Shown here piece by piece: positions 9,625-19,304 of a stretch of DNA of 64,000 nt. How positions within the stretch are numbered: the first letter of the stretch is position 1; each line of letters begins with the position of its first letter. Origin of the DNA: Brucella tritici (GTDB lineage Bacteria; Pseudomonadota; Alphaproteobacteria; Rhizobiales; Rhizobiaceae); contig NZ_CADEAR010000007.1 of assembly GCF_902825325.1 (NCBI RefSeq), positions 186,001-250,000 on the forward strand. Direction: 5' to 3'. The notes beneath the pieces were generated by a model. It was not told where the DNA came from and ran no database searches. It worked only from the letters and a program-made list of their open reading frames with translations. The position numbers were made by a program, and so were the translations under genes.

Positions 9625-9670
9625 AAAAATCAGCGAAAGCGGTAAATAAGAACGGTTACAGAAACGAAGC

Positions 9671-9738
9671 GCCGTTCCATCTCTTTGTTTTGTCGCATTG
9701 CCGCAAGCAAAACCGCTTCACGCTTTTGCTGGCAATAC
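9671..9738. repeat. Dispersed hairpin repeat, copy 1
   Basis: Core 9695-9738 is an imperfect hairpin: outer arms ATTGCC / GGCAAT, inner arms GCAAAA / TTTTGC, loop around CCGCTTCACGC. It is preceded by ATCTCTTTGTTTTGTC, the conserved T-rich linker of the family. Located just past the 3' end of dapA. Confidence 0.75.
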
Positions 9739-9748
9739 TCCAGGCAGG

Positions 9749-10630
9749 TCAGTTGACCAGACCCGCATGTTTCATGGCTTGATCGATCTTCTCAGCCGTC
9801 GCAGCTTCCACCGTCACCATCGGCGACCGCAGCGCGTTTTCCACGCGGCCAAGACGCGACAGGGCATATTTCGGACCAGACGGGTTCGGCTCGATGAAGA
9901 GCGCCTTGTGCAGCGGCATCAGACGGTCCTGCAACTCAAGTGCCCTGGCAAAATCGCCAGCCTGACATGCATCCTGGAATTCTGCGCAAAGACGCGGCGC
10001 GATGTTGGACGTCACCGAAATGCACCCTACCCCGCCATGGGCGTTGAAACCCAAGGCAGTAGCATCTTCGCCGGAAAGCTGGATGAAATCCTTGCCGCAG
10101 GTTGCACGCTGTTCCGATACGCGCTCGATCTTGCCGGTCGCATCCTTGACGCCCACGATGTTCTTGTGGTCGCGAACGAGAGCGCCCATCGTTTCCGGCG
10201 TCATGTCGATGACCGAACGACCGGGAATATTGTAGATGATGAGCGGAATCGAGATGGAGCGCGCCACACGCGAGAAATGTTCGTAAAGGCCGCGCTGGTT
10301 CGGCTTGTTATAATAGGGCGTGACGACGAGAACAGCATCAGCACCAGCCTTTTCGGCATGCTGGGCCAGTTCAATCGCTTCCACCGTATTGTTGGAGCCT
10401 GCTCCGGCGATCACCGGAACGCGGCCAGCCGCAACCTCAATGCAAACCTCAATGACGCGCTTGTGCTCATCATGCGACAGGGTCGGCGTTTCGCCGGTCG
10501 TACCGACGGGAACCAGTCCTTTGGTGCCTTCTTCGATCTGCCAGTTTACAAATGCGCGAAAGGCTTTCTCGTCGAACGCTCCTTCGGAATCGAATGGCGT
10601 GACAAGCGCGGTAATTGAGCCCTTCAGCAT
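9749..10630 (-). CDS. dapA: 4-hydroxy-tetrahydrodipicolinate synthase
   Basis: Condenses pyruvate with aspartate semialdehyde in the lysine and diaminopimelate pathway. The ATG at 10630, preceded by AGGAGTT, gives a 293-residue protein; a longer upstream frame exists but lacks such a signal. Seen: GTTGETPTL at about 43-51, catalytic Tyr133 in YNIPGRS, and Schiff-base Lys162 in GVKDATG. The gene is divergent from a lytic transglycosylase, linking precursor supply and turnover of the cell wall by location. Confidence 0.96.
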   Translation of the reverse strand: MLKGSITALVTPFDSEGAFDEKAFRAFVNWQIEEGTKGLVPVGTTGETPTLSHDEHKRVIEVCIEVAAGRVPVIAGAGSNNTVEAIELAQHAEKAGADAVLVVTPYYNKPNQRGLYEHFSRVARSISIPLIIYNIPGRSVIDMTPETMGALVRDHKNIVGVKDATGKIERVSEQRATCGKDFIQLSGEDATALGFNAHGGVGCISVTSNIAPRLCAEFQDACQAGDFARALELQDRLMPLHKALFIEPNPSGPKYALSRLGRVENALRSPMVTVEAATAEKIDQAMKHAGLVN

Positions 10631-11029
10631 TAGTGAACTCCTGAAAAAAGAAAGACTGGACCTCATTCCACCGATCAGCTTGGGATCACCCTGGGGCTTC
10701 TGACCGGGTTGAGGCGTTGCACAATAGTCTTGCCACACGAGTGGAGCAAGCGGGGTAAGCTGGCAAAACAAGCGTAATACGGCAGTTTTGCGGCAAAAAA
10801 CGCGGCAGTCTCCATGCTTCACCGGCTATTCGCCAGATTGCCTTCGGAAACATTGGAAGTCTCCGCCAGCCGAGCGGCGAGCAACGACTCGCGATAACGC
10901 TTTATTAAGGATGGATTCATTCCTTGAGCTTATCATCATCATTGAAATCGTCGGCCAAAAACCGGGCTAAGAAAAGCCGGATTTCAACAACATATTGCGC
11001 ATCAACCAAGTCTTTGTTCTAGTTAGCCA
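10631..11029. other. Divergent intergenic region dapA / slt
   Basis: About 400 bp with no convincing gene. It contains short inverted repeats (GCAAAAC / GTTTTGC at about 10763-10791, and CCGGCT / AGCCGG near 10964-10981) and should hold the two divergent promoters. No specific operator recognised. Confidence 0.45.
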
Positions 11030-13168
11030 ATGTCAAAACAAGTCGCAGCGATATCCTTGAAAAGAAAAGCACTCCTCGCGAGCTGCTTTGTTGCGGTTGC
11101 CCTGCAGCCGATGATGTCGCTCGCGCAATCTTCGCTGCCGACTGATGTGCCAACCCCGCTCGCGCGCCCCTTTGCGCCGACGACCACACACCAGTCGCCG
11201 ATGAATCTGGTGACACCGAAGCCGCGTCCCGCCACACCCGACCCGGTCGTGACGTCAGCGGTCAGCCGCACGGAAAACCCGGCAGCAATTGGCGGAACGC
11301 TAAAAAGCGGGCTTGATGCCCTTTCCTCCCGCGACGTTGCGAGTGCAATTGCATTCCGCAACGGGATGCCGCATGGCTCGCTCGACCGCCAGATTTTGAC
11401 GTGGGCTATCGCGACATCCGGTCTCGACGGTGTGCCAAGTACCGAAATCGCAACGGCGGCAACGGATTTGCGCGGCTGGCCGGGAACGTCCGTTCTACGC
11501 CGCAATTCTGAGCGGGCTCTGTTCAAGGAAAACCCAACGCCAGCCGCCGTAATCGCAACATTCGGCAATACACGCCCGCAGACTACAGAAGGTATGATCC
11601 TGCTCGCCCGCGCCTATGTCAGCACCGGCGACGCAGGCAAAGCACGCGGACTGCTTTCGCCGTGGTGGGCCACGCAGCGTCTTTCTGCCGATGATGAGCA
11701 AAAGATACTGAAAGAGTTTTCGGGCGTTCTGACGCGCGAGGATCATCAACGCCGTATTCTAAGTTCTCTCTACAATGACCGCATGCAATCCGCAAAACTG
11801 CTTGCGGGACCAGCACAAGCTCAATCGCTCTACAACGCCTTTGCGGCAGTCTCACAAAAATCTCCGAACGCAGCCAAGGCGATAGCGGATGTCGACCGGA
11901 CATGGCAGGGCAATGCGGCCTATCAGTTTCTGAAGATTCGCTATCTGCGTCGTGCCGAGCGCTATAACGAGGCGACGGACCTTATGCTGAAGGCACCACA
12001 TCAGGCTGCGGCGCTTGTCGATCCGGATGCGTGGTGGATTGAGCGCCGTATCCTGTCGCGGGAACTGCTCGACCTTGGCAAGCCGCAGCTCGCCTACAAG
12101 CTGGTTTCGGCTCATGCAGCCGAATCACCCACGATGGCCGCAGAAGCGGAATTTCATGCCGGATGGTATGCGCTTCGCGCCCTGAACCAGCCGAAGACGG
12201 CTGCTCCGCATTTTGCCCGGATCGCAGAAATCTCGTCGCGTCCGATTTCAGCTTCTCGCGCCTTCTACTGGCTCGGGCGGTCGGCTGAAGCAGGTAGCGG
12301 TGGCGATGCGCGTGACTATTATCGTCGCTCCGCTCATTTCGGCACGACATTTTACGGACAGCTTTCAGCGGCCAAGTTGAGTGAAAAAGCGCCTGAGCTC
12401 ATCTATCCAAGACCAACGGAAGCGGATCGCGCGCGGTTTGCCGCTCGTCCCGCCGTGCAGGCGATAAGGCGGCTGGAACAGGTCGGTTACAGTAGTCGCG
12501 CAACGACGCTCTACAACCAGCTATCGCAGGAACTGGACAGCGTCGGAGAGCTGGCTCTGCTGGCGGTCATGGCCGAGCGCAACGAGAATCACTATCTGGC
12601 GCTACGCGTCGGCAAAAATGCTGCGCTGCGGGGTCTTGATGTCGGCGCTCTGTCGCATCCGCTCGGCGCAATTCCCGCCACTGCCAATATAAGCGGATCG
12701 GGCAAAGCCCTTGCCTATGCCATCGCGCGGCAGGAAAGTGAATTCAACGTCGGCGCGGTTTCGAAAGCAGGCGCGCGCGGCCTGCTGCAACTTATGCCCG
12801 CAACGGCAAAAAGCGTAGCAACCCGCAACGGTATGAGCTTCTCAGCACCGCGCCTCACGAGCGATGCAGGATATAATGCAACGCTTGGCGCCCATTTCCT
12901 CGGTGAGCAGCTTGACCGTTTCAACGGGTCCTACGTTCTGACCTTCGCCGGTTACAATGCTGGGCCCCGCCGGGCAGCGGAATGGGTCGAGAAATATGGC
13001 GATCCACGCGGCAAGCCTATCGATCAGGTCGTCGATTGGATCGAACGTATCCCTTATTCCGAAACACGAAACTATGTTCAGCGCGTCATGGAAAACTATG
13101 AGGTCTACAAGGCCCGTCTGACCGGTAGCGCCGATATCCAGACCGATCTGATTTACGGTCGGCGCTAG
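11030..13168 (+). CDS. slt: Soluble lytic murein transglycosylase (family 1, Slt70-like)
   Basis: Periplasmic enzyme cleaving peptidoglycan glycan strands with formation of 1,6-anhydro ends. The 712-residue protein begins with a signal peptide (about residues 1-33, ending near SLAQ), continues with a proline-rich linker and a long alpha-helical superhelix, and ends with an SLT domain from about 555. Glu569 in ARQESEF is the predicted catalytic acid, followed by GARGLLQLMP and the AGYNAGP motif. Length and layout match Slt. It is divergent from dapA. Confidence 0.93.
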   Translation: MSKQVAAISLKRKALLASCFVAVALQPMMSLAQSSLPTDVPTPLARPFAPTTTHQSPMNLVTPKPRPATPDPVVTSAVSRTENPAAIGGTLKSGLDALSSRDVASAIAFRNGMPHGSLDRQILTWAIATSGLDGVPSTEIATAATDLRGWPGTSVLRRNSERALFKENPTPAAVIATFGNTRPQTTEGMILLARAYVSTGDAGKARGLLSPWWATQRLSADDEQKILKEFSGVLTREDHQRRILSSLYNDRMQSAKLLAGPAQAQSLYNAFAAVSQKSPNAAKAIADVDRTWQGNAAYQFLKIRYLRRAERYNEATDLMLKAPHQAAALVDPDAWWIERRILSRELLDLGKPQLAYKLVSAHAAESPTMAAEAEFHAGWYALRALNQPKTAAPHFARIAEISSRPISASRAFYWLGRSAEAGSGGDARDYYRRSAHFGTTFYGQLSAAKLSEKAPELIYPRPTEADRARFAARPAVQAIRRLEQVGYSSRATTLYNQLSQELDSVGELALLAVMAERNENHYLALRVGKNAALRGLDVGALSHPLGAIPATANISGSGKALAYAIARQESEFNVGAVSKAGARGLLQLMPATAKSVATRNGMSFSAPRLTSDAGYNATLGAHFLGEQLDRFNGSYVLTFAGYNAGPRRAAEWVEKYGDPRGKPIDQVVDWIERIPYSETRNYVQRVMENYEVYKARLTGSADIQTDLIYGRR

Positions 13169-13212
13169 AAAACTTCGCGCTTATATTGAGATAGTAGAAC
13201 TACTCTGAAATG

Positions 13213-13239
13213 AAAAAGCAGGCTATTCGCCTGCTTTTT
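13213..13239. terminator. Bidirectional terminator slt / HhH protein
   Basis: An 11-bp perfect stem AAAAAGCAGGC / GCCTGCTTTTT with loop TATTC. It ends both the slt transcript and the convergent minus-strand gene, whose stop codon lies inside the stem. Confidence 0.88.
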
Positions 13240-13888
13240 TTGTCCGTCGCGATCTTGGTTTGGTCGCTGTTTTGCCGGGCCTTTCCGATCTCCTGGCACT
13301 GGCTTTATTTGCTGCATTCGCCAGCTTGGTGGCTTGCCCGCTCCAGTCCTCGCGCTCCACACGGCGCGGAAAGCCTATGTTTCGCTCGATCCAGCGCGAT
13401 TCGTCTTCATTCCAGCCGGCAATCTGGTCGTAATGAAACACGCCGATCCCGTTGAGCAATCCCTGAACCGCCCCGCCAATGCCTTTGATGACGGTAAGGT
13501 CATCAGGCTTTCCAAGGCGCGCAACTTCCAAAAGCTCAGGTCGGCCCGGATCGCGTACAGGCTCGGCATCTGCCTCAGCCTCCGCCTTTTCCTCCCGAGA
13601 AGGCCAGTCCCCCACAACTTCGGCATCGGGCACAGCTTTCAACTGAAGCTTCTCCAGTTCGCGCGGCTGGGATGAAATTTTGGGTTCTTCAGTTTTTGCC
13701 GGGGAAAAGATCTTACTTGACGCTTCCGGCTTTTCAGCAACTGGCAATGTCGCGTGTGCCGCTGCAATAATTGTACGCTCGTGATCCGGCATCGCCGCAC
13801 TTCTGCGCCGCACGAAACGACCCAGAACACAGCCAATAACAAAAGCGATGGCAACAAGAACAGCCAGTTGAACAATCAGCAACGGCAT
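13223..13888 (-). CDS. Membrane-anchored protein with helix-hairpin-helix-like domain
   Basis: A 221-residue protein of unknown role. Residues about 3-24 form one N-terminal membrane helix followed by RRRS, suggesting an inner-membrane anchor with a cytoplasmic body. The middle (about 35-125) is charged and low complexity. Residues about 128-188 (LTVIKGIGGAVQGLLNGIG, then a WNEDE segment) resemble the helix-hairpin-helix tail also found at the C-terminus of some NuoE proteins. The last 30 residues are lysine/arginine-rich. A DNA- or protein-binding function is possible but not shown. Confidence 0.7.
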   Translation of the reverse strand: MPLLIVQLAVLVAIAFVIGCVLGRFVRRRSAAMPDHERTIIAAAHATLPVAEKPEASSKIFSPAKTEEPKISSQPRELEKLQLKAVPDAEVVGDWPSREEKAEAEADAEPVRDPGRPELLEVARLGKPDDLTVIKGIGGAVQGLLNGIGVFHYDQIAGWNEDESRWIERNIGFPRRVEREDWSGQATKLANAANKASARRSERPGKTATKPRSRRTKKAGE

Positions 13889-13969
13889 ATGGTTTCCTCG
13901 TACTCCAGATTACTCAAGCCCGACGAACATAATCATCGTCAATTTTTCCCCGCCCCCAATTTGCCGCCA

Positions 13970-14059
13970 CTATTTCGAACCGGTCAGCCAACCCACACCC
14001 GCACCGATTAAAACCGCTACAGCGAGAACCGGCCAAAACGATACGGCTAAATAAAGCAT
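13970..14059 (-). CDS. 29-aa single-span membrane peptide
   Basis: A short ORF (ATG at 14059, TAG at 13972-13970) too small for usual gene calling. The product is one hydrophobic helix with tryptophans and glycines (MLYLAVSFWPVLAVAVLIGA, then GVGWLTGSK). It lies about 80 bp upstream of the membrane-anchored HhH gene on the same strand, with a GGA about 8 nt before the ATG. The hydrophobic pattern and the lysine after the helix are what a real membrane microprotein would show; no family assigned. Confidence 0.5.
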   Translation of the reverse strand: MLYLAVSFWPVLAVAVLIGAGVGWLTGSK

Positions 14060-14217
14060 TGTCAGGTCCGCTTTCTATTCCGGAAATGGAACATATGATC
14101 CGCTATCCCTATTCATAAAGAGAAAGGAAAGGCTCGAACAGGCGGGGTGTCAATTCCGAACAGAAAACTAACAGGGGACGAAATTCGAGATTCCGTCAGC
14201 CTTCCTCGCCGTAAAAG

Positions 14218-14853
14218 CTAAGGTTCGCCAATCTCTACCCGTCCTGCCTTCAGAGCGAAAGGAAGCGGGGAGTGCAACTGGGATTCTATCTTTTGATAGC
14301 TGGCATCGTCTGCAGCTTTGCCTTTGACAGAGATATTGAGGTCTGAAATCTCAATCTCTCCTTCCCGCAGAGCCGACAGAAGTTGCAAGGCAAACTCCAC
14401 CGAATCAACGAAATTCGCCGGGCTGCCTCGGCCTACGGCCATTTCATCATCAAGCGGGATGCCGGGAGCCGCACTTTCAGCCGCCGCCATGACACGGTCC
14501 CTGACATCATTGTCAGGGACGGAACCAGATAGAATGATTCCGTCTGCACTCTTCTTTATCTGTAGCGAATAGGGCGACACGAGCGGAAGAACACTCGTCA
14601 GATCGGTGATTTCGCGAATCCCCCTCACCTGCTCCAGCGCCATTTTCGCAGCGGATTGAGCCTCTGGATCGGGCGCAATACCTTTAAGCGTCACATCGCG
14701 ACCGTCCACATCAAAGCCCGTCCATATATATGGAGCCAATGCTTCGCCGGTACGTGATGCAATATCCGTCTCGACCCGATCGGCACCAAACCAGAGCGCA
14801 AGCGCGGTCAGCGCTGCGGTCCACGTAACTCCGGGCCAAAACCATTTGAACAT
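14218..14853 (-). CDS. BON-domain-like membrane-anchored protein
   Basis: A 211-residue protein with one N-terminal membrane helix (about 5-25, MFKWFWPGVTWTAALTALAL) and a periplasmic part showing two or three BON-like repeats: residues about 40-85 (VDGRDVTLKGIAPDPEAQ), 95-140 (SADGIILSGSVPDNDVRDRV) and 165-205 (EISDLNISVKGKAADDASY). BON domains bind membranes or hydrophobic ligands and occur in envelope proteins such as OsmY and the N-terminal part of some OmpA-like proteins. No C-terminal OmpA domain is present. Function unknown. Confidence 0.7.
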   Translation of the reverse strand: MFKWFWPGVTWTAALTALALWFGADRVETDIASRTGEALAPYIWTGFDVDGRDVTLKGIAPDPEAQSAAKMALEQVRGIREITDLTSVLPLVSPYSLQIKKSADGIILSGSVPDNDVRDRVMAAAESAAPGIPLDDEMAVGRGSPANFVDSVEFALQLLSALREGEIEISDLNISVKGKAADDASYQKIESQLHSPLPFALKAGRVEIGEP

Positions 14854-14974
14854 GTCGTGGCGTCTCCACGCTGGAAATTATCGAATGCGAAGCAGCGGAA
14901 CACAAACCGCTTTCTATTCGTACAAAGACCGAGATTTCGGTGAAAGCAAGATCGCTACCGTGAAAATCCGCAAA

Positions 14975-15004
14975 CAAAAAACCCGGCAGCGATGCTGCCG
15001 GGTT
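14975..15004 (-). terminator. Terminator of the minus-strand Omp2 porin gene
   Basis: An 11-bp perfect stem AACCCGGCAGC / GCTGCCGGGTT with a 3-nt loop. Read on the minus strand the stem runs straight into a T-run. It starts about 24 bp after the porin stop. Confidence 0.9.
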
Positions 15005-15027
15005 CTTTTTGAACAATCCCAGAGGGA

Positions 15028-16134
15028 TTAGAACGAGCGCTGGAAGCGAATTGTTGCGCCTACAGCATCCTTTTCGCTGATGTTACGATCAAGGCCAGCT
15101 TCGTGGTTACGCCAATCGTTGCTGAAACGGGTCCAGTTAACTTCCGGCGTGATCGTGAAGCCAGGTACCATTTCGTAAGCTACGTTAGCAGCAACTGCAG
15201 TCTTGCCCCAATCGTCGTGTGCAGCCTGAAGATTGAAGGTTGCCTTGTCGGTTGCCTTGAACTTGAGACCACCCCAGACAGCCCAATCGCCGCCCCACTG
15301 ACCGTAGTTCTGATCCGGAGATTCTTCCGAAGCATATGCACCCTGCAGCCAAACCGAGAATCGATCGGTAATGTTGACGTCGCCACGAACCTTGGCAGCC
15401 CATTCTTCGATAACCGAGTCATAGGCTACGACACCAGCGATCGAACCCCAGCCACCGGCGTACTTCAGGCCACCAACTACGTGCGGCATGTAGCCATCGA
15501 TAGCGTAGTCACCCAGACCGTCGTAACCGCCATCGTTGTCACCGCCCTGTTCGAGAGCGATTACAGCCGAGAAGCCATTTCCACCGGTGAAGGTGTAAGA
15601 AATCTTACCTGTGCGGTAGGTGCCAGCGGAGACCACGTCATCGTTGATGATGTCGCCGAGGTAACCAGTGAAGGTGTGGAATTCCGACTCATCGATACCG
15701 ACCTTCAGACCGCCCAACGTGATGTAGGCGAACTGCATAACCGTATCGGAAGAATTGGTGCCATAGACGCCGTCTACACGCGAGTTTGCGGAAGCGTAGT
15801 TGAAGCGAAGCTCCGTGAACGTCTTCAGCGTGCCCATTTCGGTTTCCGAAGCGGTCGAAGCACGGAGTGCAAAACGAGCGCCCTTATCCCAACCTTCACG
15901 GTCCTGACCGGTATAGACGTTATCGCCACCCTTTACGTCGTAACGAACATAACCATGGATACGCAGGCAGGTTTCGGTGCCTGGGATGTAGAAGTAGCCA
16001 GCGCCGTAAGCATCGCAAACGCGGACATATTCAACTGCTTCTGGCTCTGGTGCGACGATTGCGTCGGCAGCCTGAGCGCCGGAAGCTGCAACCAGAGCTG
16101 CAGCGGAGCCAAGGAGAAGGCTCTTGATGTTCAT
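15028..16134 (-). CDS. omp2: Omp2-type porin (copy 1)
   Basis: Outer-membrane trimeric porin forming diffusion channels, family of Brucella Omp2a/Omp2b and rhizobial RopA. The start at 16134 follows GGAGG and encodes a signal peptide (1-22, ending AQA) and a 346-residue beta-barrel with the C-terminal phenylalanine typical of outer-membrane proteins. The N-terminal conserved block ([19 protein letters not shown]) with paired cysteines is present. It has an inverted partner at 17016-18098; the first 94 bp from the ribosome site through the signal peptide are identical on opposite strands. Which Brucella copy (2a or 2b) it corresponds to cannot be decided by eye. Confidence 0.95.
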   Translation of the reverse strand: MNIKSLLLGSAAALVAASGAQAADAIVAPEPEAVEYVRVCDAYGAGYFYIPGTETCLRIHGYVRYDVKGGDNVYTGQDREGWDKGARFALRASTASETEMGTLKTFTELRFNYASANSRVDGVYGTNSSDTVMQFAYITLGGLKVGIDESEFHTFTGYLGDIINDDVVSAGTYRTGKISYTFTGGNGFSAVIALEQGGDNDGGYDGLGDYAIDGYMPHVVGGLKYAGGWGSIAGVVAYDSVIEEWAAKVRGDVNITDRFSVWLQGAYASEESPDQNYGQWGGDWAVWGGLKFKATDKATFNLQAAHDDWGKTAVAANVAYEMVPGFTITPEVNWTRFSNDWRNHEAGLDRNISEKDAVGATIRFQRSF

Positions 16135-16151
16135 TTCTGACCTCCAGTCAA
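16058..16151. repeat. Left arm of perfect 94-bp inverted repeat (porin starts)
   Basis: The reverse complement of this arm is identical base for base to 16999-17092. It covers the ribosome-binding site, start codon and signal-peptide codons of both porins. The arms are 847 bp apart and enclose the two upstream regions and tRNA-Ser. Confidence 0.9.
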
Positions 16152-16720
16152 AGTTAAAAATGGGTCTGGGCATTCTGATTTGGCTGAAGGACAACCTGTC
16201 CCCATCCCCTTTTTGAAAAAGTCGCCCCGAAGCGCTCCTTCTTCTGGATGTGAAGATACTCGCCCGTTTTCTTGTTTCAACATCGAATGCACTCTCCCAA
16301 CCTTTCTCGTGCTTCTATGAGGGAGGGTTGTTGCAGAAAAGACACGAAATTGCCCGTTTCCGGGTGGTCCATTTAGAGTTTATTAACATGAGTAAACGCG
16401 AATTAACGGGTCTTAACGCTTGAAAACACGCGATATTTGGCATCGACACTGTTTCCGGCAGGCGAATCCATTATTTCTCGTGCTCTAGGCGCAGAATATG
16501 TCAGACTACCGCTACGGGCCGCCACATTGATCGAAATCAGAGCGAATCTTCCGTCCTTATATATCTGCTAAATGACGCTTGCGCCCCTTCGTGAAAGCCA
16601 CTGATGCCAGGTACATTCCTGATCGCGCATATATAAAGTGCGATAATTCGCAGGAAATTTTACCAGTTCGCGCGCAATTCACTTGAAATGACAAAGCGTA
16701 CCGGCTATCTCGCCCTTACC
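16152..16720. other. Porin upstream region
   Basis: No gene seen in 569 bp. It should contain the promoter of the minus-strand porin. Several TTAAC half-sites (for example 16383-16387, 16403-16407 and 16413-16417) resemble CtrA half-sites, but spacing deviates from the TTAA-N7-TTAA consensus. Confidence 0.4.
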
Positions 16721-16811
16721 GGAGAGGTGGCCGAGTGGTCGAAGGCGCTCCCCTGCTAAGGGAGTAGACCTCATAAGGGTCTCGTGGGTTCGAATCCCAT
16801 CCTCTCCGCCA
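16721..16811 (+). tRNA. tRNA-Ser (GCU)
   Basis: Complete class II cloverleaf: acceptor GGAGAGG pairs with CCTCTCC (16801-16807), discriminator G, encoded CCA at 16809-16811. Anticodon loop CTGCTAA gives anticodon GCU (reads AGC/AGU). The long variable arm TAGACCTCATAAGGGTCTCG and the T-arm GGGTTCGAATCCC are present. It lies between the two divergent porins. Confidence 0.97.
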
Positions 16812-16998
16812 GCTGCTTCAAGCAATTCCAGCCATCAAATTCAGATCCAGTTTGTCTCGCAACCTGTGATTCTGCGCCTTTTCGCGTCGTGTTCGGCACG
16901 TATCGGACTGGCCTCCAGTTTTCTGACTTTTTCAGTTTTGAATCCGGCGAACACATAACAGATTGAAATTATTTATCTATTTCTGAAGCCGCCGATTC

Positions 16999-17092
16999 TT
17001 GACTGGAGGTCAGAAATGAACATCAAGAGCCTTCTCCTTGGCTCCGCTGCAGCTCTGGTTGCAGCTTCCGGCGCTCAGGCTGCCGACGCAAT
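16999..17092. repeat. Right arm of perfect 94-bp inverted repeat (porin starts)
   Basis: Partner of 16058-16151. Identity is lost at 17093 (T here, C in the other copy), a synonymous change, and the paralogues then diverge gradually. Confidence 0.9.
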
Positions 17093-18098
17093 TGTCGCGC
17101 CAGAGCCAGAAGCCGTTGAATATGTCCGCGTCTGCGATGCTTACGGCGCTGGCTACTTCTACATCCCGGGTACCGAAACCTGCCTGCGAATTGGCGGTTA
17201 TGTCCGTTACGACATTCGTGGTGGTGATGATGCCTATACGGGCGTTGAGTTCGGTGGATGGCGCAAGCGCGCACGTTTCGCTCTACGCACTTACACCGCC
17301 TCTGAAACCGAAATGGGCACTTTGCGCACATTTACCGAAAGCCGCTTCCAGTGGGATTCGGTTGCCGGTAACTACGGTGATACAGGCTTCGGTGGTTATG
17401 GAGCTGATGGCAACGAAGGTACGCACGAGCTTCACTTCGCCTACATTACCCTTGGTGGCCTGAAGGTCGGTCTTGATGAGTCCGAATTCCTTACCTTCAC
17501 CGGTTACCTCGGCGATATCATGAATGACGACGTGGTTCTTGCTGGCAACTATCGTACCGGCAAGATTTCCTATACCTTCACGGGTGGAAATGGTTTCTCG
17601 GCTGTTGTGGCTCTTGAACAGGGCGGTGATGGCTACTCGATCAACGATTATATGCCACACGTTGTTGGCGGTCTTAAGATCGAACAGGGCTGGGGCTCAC
17701 TCGCTGGTGTAGTAGCTTATGACTCGGTCATTGAAGAATGGGCTGCTAAGGTTCGTGGTGATGTGAACATCACCGACCGTTTCTCCGCTTGGCTGCAGGG
17801 CGCATATTCATCCGCAGAAACGGATGACCAGATGTATGGCGCCTGGGGTGGTGATTGGGCAGTCTGGGGTGGCTTTAAGTTCAAAGCAACCGAAAAGGCT
17901 ACCGTCAATGTTCAGGGTGCATACGAAGACTGGGGTAAGCTAGCTGTCGCAGCAAACGTTGCTTATGAGCTGGTTCCTGGCTTCACTGTTACGCCAGAAG
18001 TTGCCTATACCCGTTGGGACAGTGACCATCCAGCTCGCCTCGCAGGCGGTAGCAAAGATGCAATCCAGGGCATGCTTCGCTTCCAGCGTTCGTTCTAA
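17016..18098 (+). CDS. omp2: Omp2-type porin (copy 2)
   Basis: Second Omp2-family outer-membrane porin, 360 residues with the same 22-residue signal peptide and C-terminal FQRSF as copy 1. Differences concentrate in predicted external loops (about residues 75-90, 110-135, 205-215 and the last loop near 340), while barrel strands such as [17 protein letters not shown] are shared. This is the classical arrangement of two divergent omp2 genes in Brucella. Codons look somewhat less GC-biased than in copy 1. A tyrosine recombinase follows on the same strand. Confidence 0.95.
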   Translation: MNIKSLLLGSAAALVAASGAQAADAIVAPEPEAVEYVRVCDAYGAGYFYIPGTETCLRIGGYVRYDIRGGDDAYTGVEFGGWRKRARFALRTYTASETEMGTLRTFTESRFQWDSVAGNYGDTGFGGYGADGNEGTHELHFAYITLGGLKVGLDESEFLTFTGYLGDIMNDDVVLAGNYRTGKISYTFTGGNGFSAVVALEQGGDGYSINDYMPHVVGGLKIEQGWGSLAGVVAYDSVIEEWAAKVRGDVNITDRFSAWLQGAYSSAETDDQMYGAWGGDWAVWGGFKFKATEKATVNVQGAYEDWGKLAVAANVAYELVPGFTVTPEVAYTRWDSDHPARLAGGSKDAIQGMLRFQRSF

Positions 18099-18120
18099 TC
18101 AGATCGACGCTTAAGCGAAA

Positions 18121-18146
18121 TGCGCCAACGGGAAACCGTTGGCGCA
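18121..18146 (+). terminator. Hairpin after porin copy 2
   Basis: An 11-bp perfect stem TGCGCCAACGG / CCGTTGGCGCA with a GAAA tetraloop, 22 bp after the porin stop. The T-tract is weak (CATCCATTT), so it may act as an mRNA-stabilising end as well as a terminator. Confidence 0.7.
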
Positions 18147-18377
18147 CATCCATTTGAAACATAGCTCACGAATGCGTGAATTTTGATCCTTCAGAGATGG
18201 GGATTTCGAAAAGGATCGAAAACCGAGGGGAGTAACGGGGGACGACAGAAAGCTGGGGGCAAACATGGTCTTTTAGAAAGGTCCAATCATGTCTCCGCAT
18301 AAAGTTAGCTCACTTATCTTGTGTTCTGAGAATTATTTCATTAGTTGTGCGTCTCATATATCAAAGGGGGGCGCGCA

Positions 18378-19304
18378 ATGATCGTCGTTGGGGAAACGAA
18401 GATCGACATGGGCGATAAGTTTACGCCGATAGTCGACTACAACTTAAAGTACACATCCAGCAAAAGTCCGAACCACCGGCTTGTCGAGCAATTTTCGGTG
18501 GCGGAACTGACGGGGAAATATATCAACATCCTGTGGGATGATGGGTCACACAAGTATAATGTGAAGTCGTTTCTCGGCGAAATTGACGAGATTTTGAAGG
18601 GCGAACGCTTTTCAGGTTTCGATCAGGAAATGCTTGACTCCGTCATCGGTTCGCTCCGTGAGCGCGGCAACAGCAATGCAACCATCAATAGAAAGATGGC
18701 TGCGCTGAGCAAGCTGCTGCGAAAGGCGCACAAGATGGGAGATATCTTCAACCTACCGGAATTCGTCCGGCAGAAGGAGCGTGTAGGACGCATTCGATTC
18801 CTTGAATACGAGGAAGAAAAGCGTCTATTCGCCGCGATCAAGTCGCGCTGTGAAGATAGTTACCGGCTTTCCTTGTTTCTTGTCGACACGGGCTGCCGCC
18901 TCGGCGAAGCCATCGGCGTTACCTGGAACGATATTCAGGATCAACGGGTTACGTTCTGGCTCACCAAATCAAATCGCAGCCGTACTGTGCCCCTCACCCG
19001 CCGTGCCCGCAAAGCAGCACATATTCCGCATGAAAAGCTCAAAGGCCCCTTCTCCATGCTCAATCAGGTCCGGTTCCGCCATATCTGGAATGAGGCAAAG
19101 ATGGAAGTCGGCCTTGGCACGGACGATCAGGTCGTTCCGCACATTCTGCGTCATACCTGTGCATCTCGACTGGTTCGCGGTGGCATCGATATTCGTCGTG
19201 TTCAGATGTGGCTGGGACACCAGACCCTGCAGATGACCATGCGCTATGCTCATCTTGCTACACATGACCTCGATTCATGCGTGAAAGTGCTTGAAGTCCA
19301 CTAG
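18378..19304 (+). CDS. Tyrosine recombinase / phage-type integrase
   Basis: Site-specific recombinase of 308 residues. The ATG at 18378 is preceded by a G-rich stretch (GGGGGGCGCGC). Catalytic set is complete: Arg174 in DTGCRLGEA, Lys198, His255-x2-Arg258 in HILRHT, His281 in WLGHQ, Tyr290 in MRYAHL. N-terminal SAM-like domain at about 60-130. There are no excisionase, phage or conjugation genes nearby. A solo left module of the dispersed repeat begins at its stop codon. It could mark an old integration event or be a domesticated recombinase; no duplicated tRNA end was found. Confidence 0.92.
   Translation: MIVVGETKIDMGDKFTPIVDYNLKYTSSKSPNHRLVEQFSVAELTGKYINILWDDGSHKYNVKSFLGEIDEILKGERFSGFDQEMLDSVIGSLRERGNSNATINRKMAALSKLLRKAHKMGDIFNLPEFVRQKERVGRIRFLEYEEEKRLFAAIKSRCEDSYRLSLFLVDTGCRLGEAIGVTWNDIQDQRVTFWLTKSNRSRTVPLTRRARKAAHIPHEKLKGPFSMLNQVRFRHIWNEAKMEVGLGTDDQVVPHILRHTCASRLVRGGIDIRRVQMWLGHQTLQMTMRYAHLATHDLDSCVKVLEVH

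Noticed and set aside
14218..14853. Truncated OmpA-family protein
   Set aside because: BON-like repeats occupy the whole periplasmic part and no remnant of an OmpA domain was found in the downstream sequence, so truncation cannot be shown.
16383..16418. TTAAC repeats upstream of the porin as CtrA binding sites
   Set aside because: Half-sites are present but the pair TTAACGGGTCTTAAC has 6 rather than 7 bases between TTAA cores; AT-rich promoter sequence gives such matches easily.
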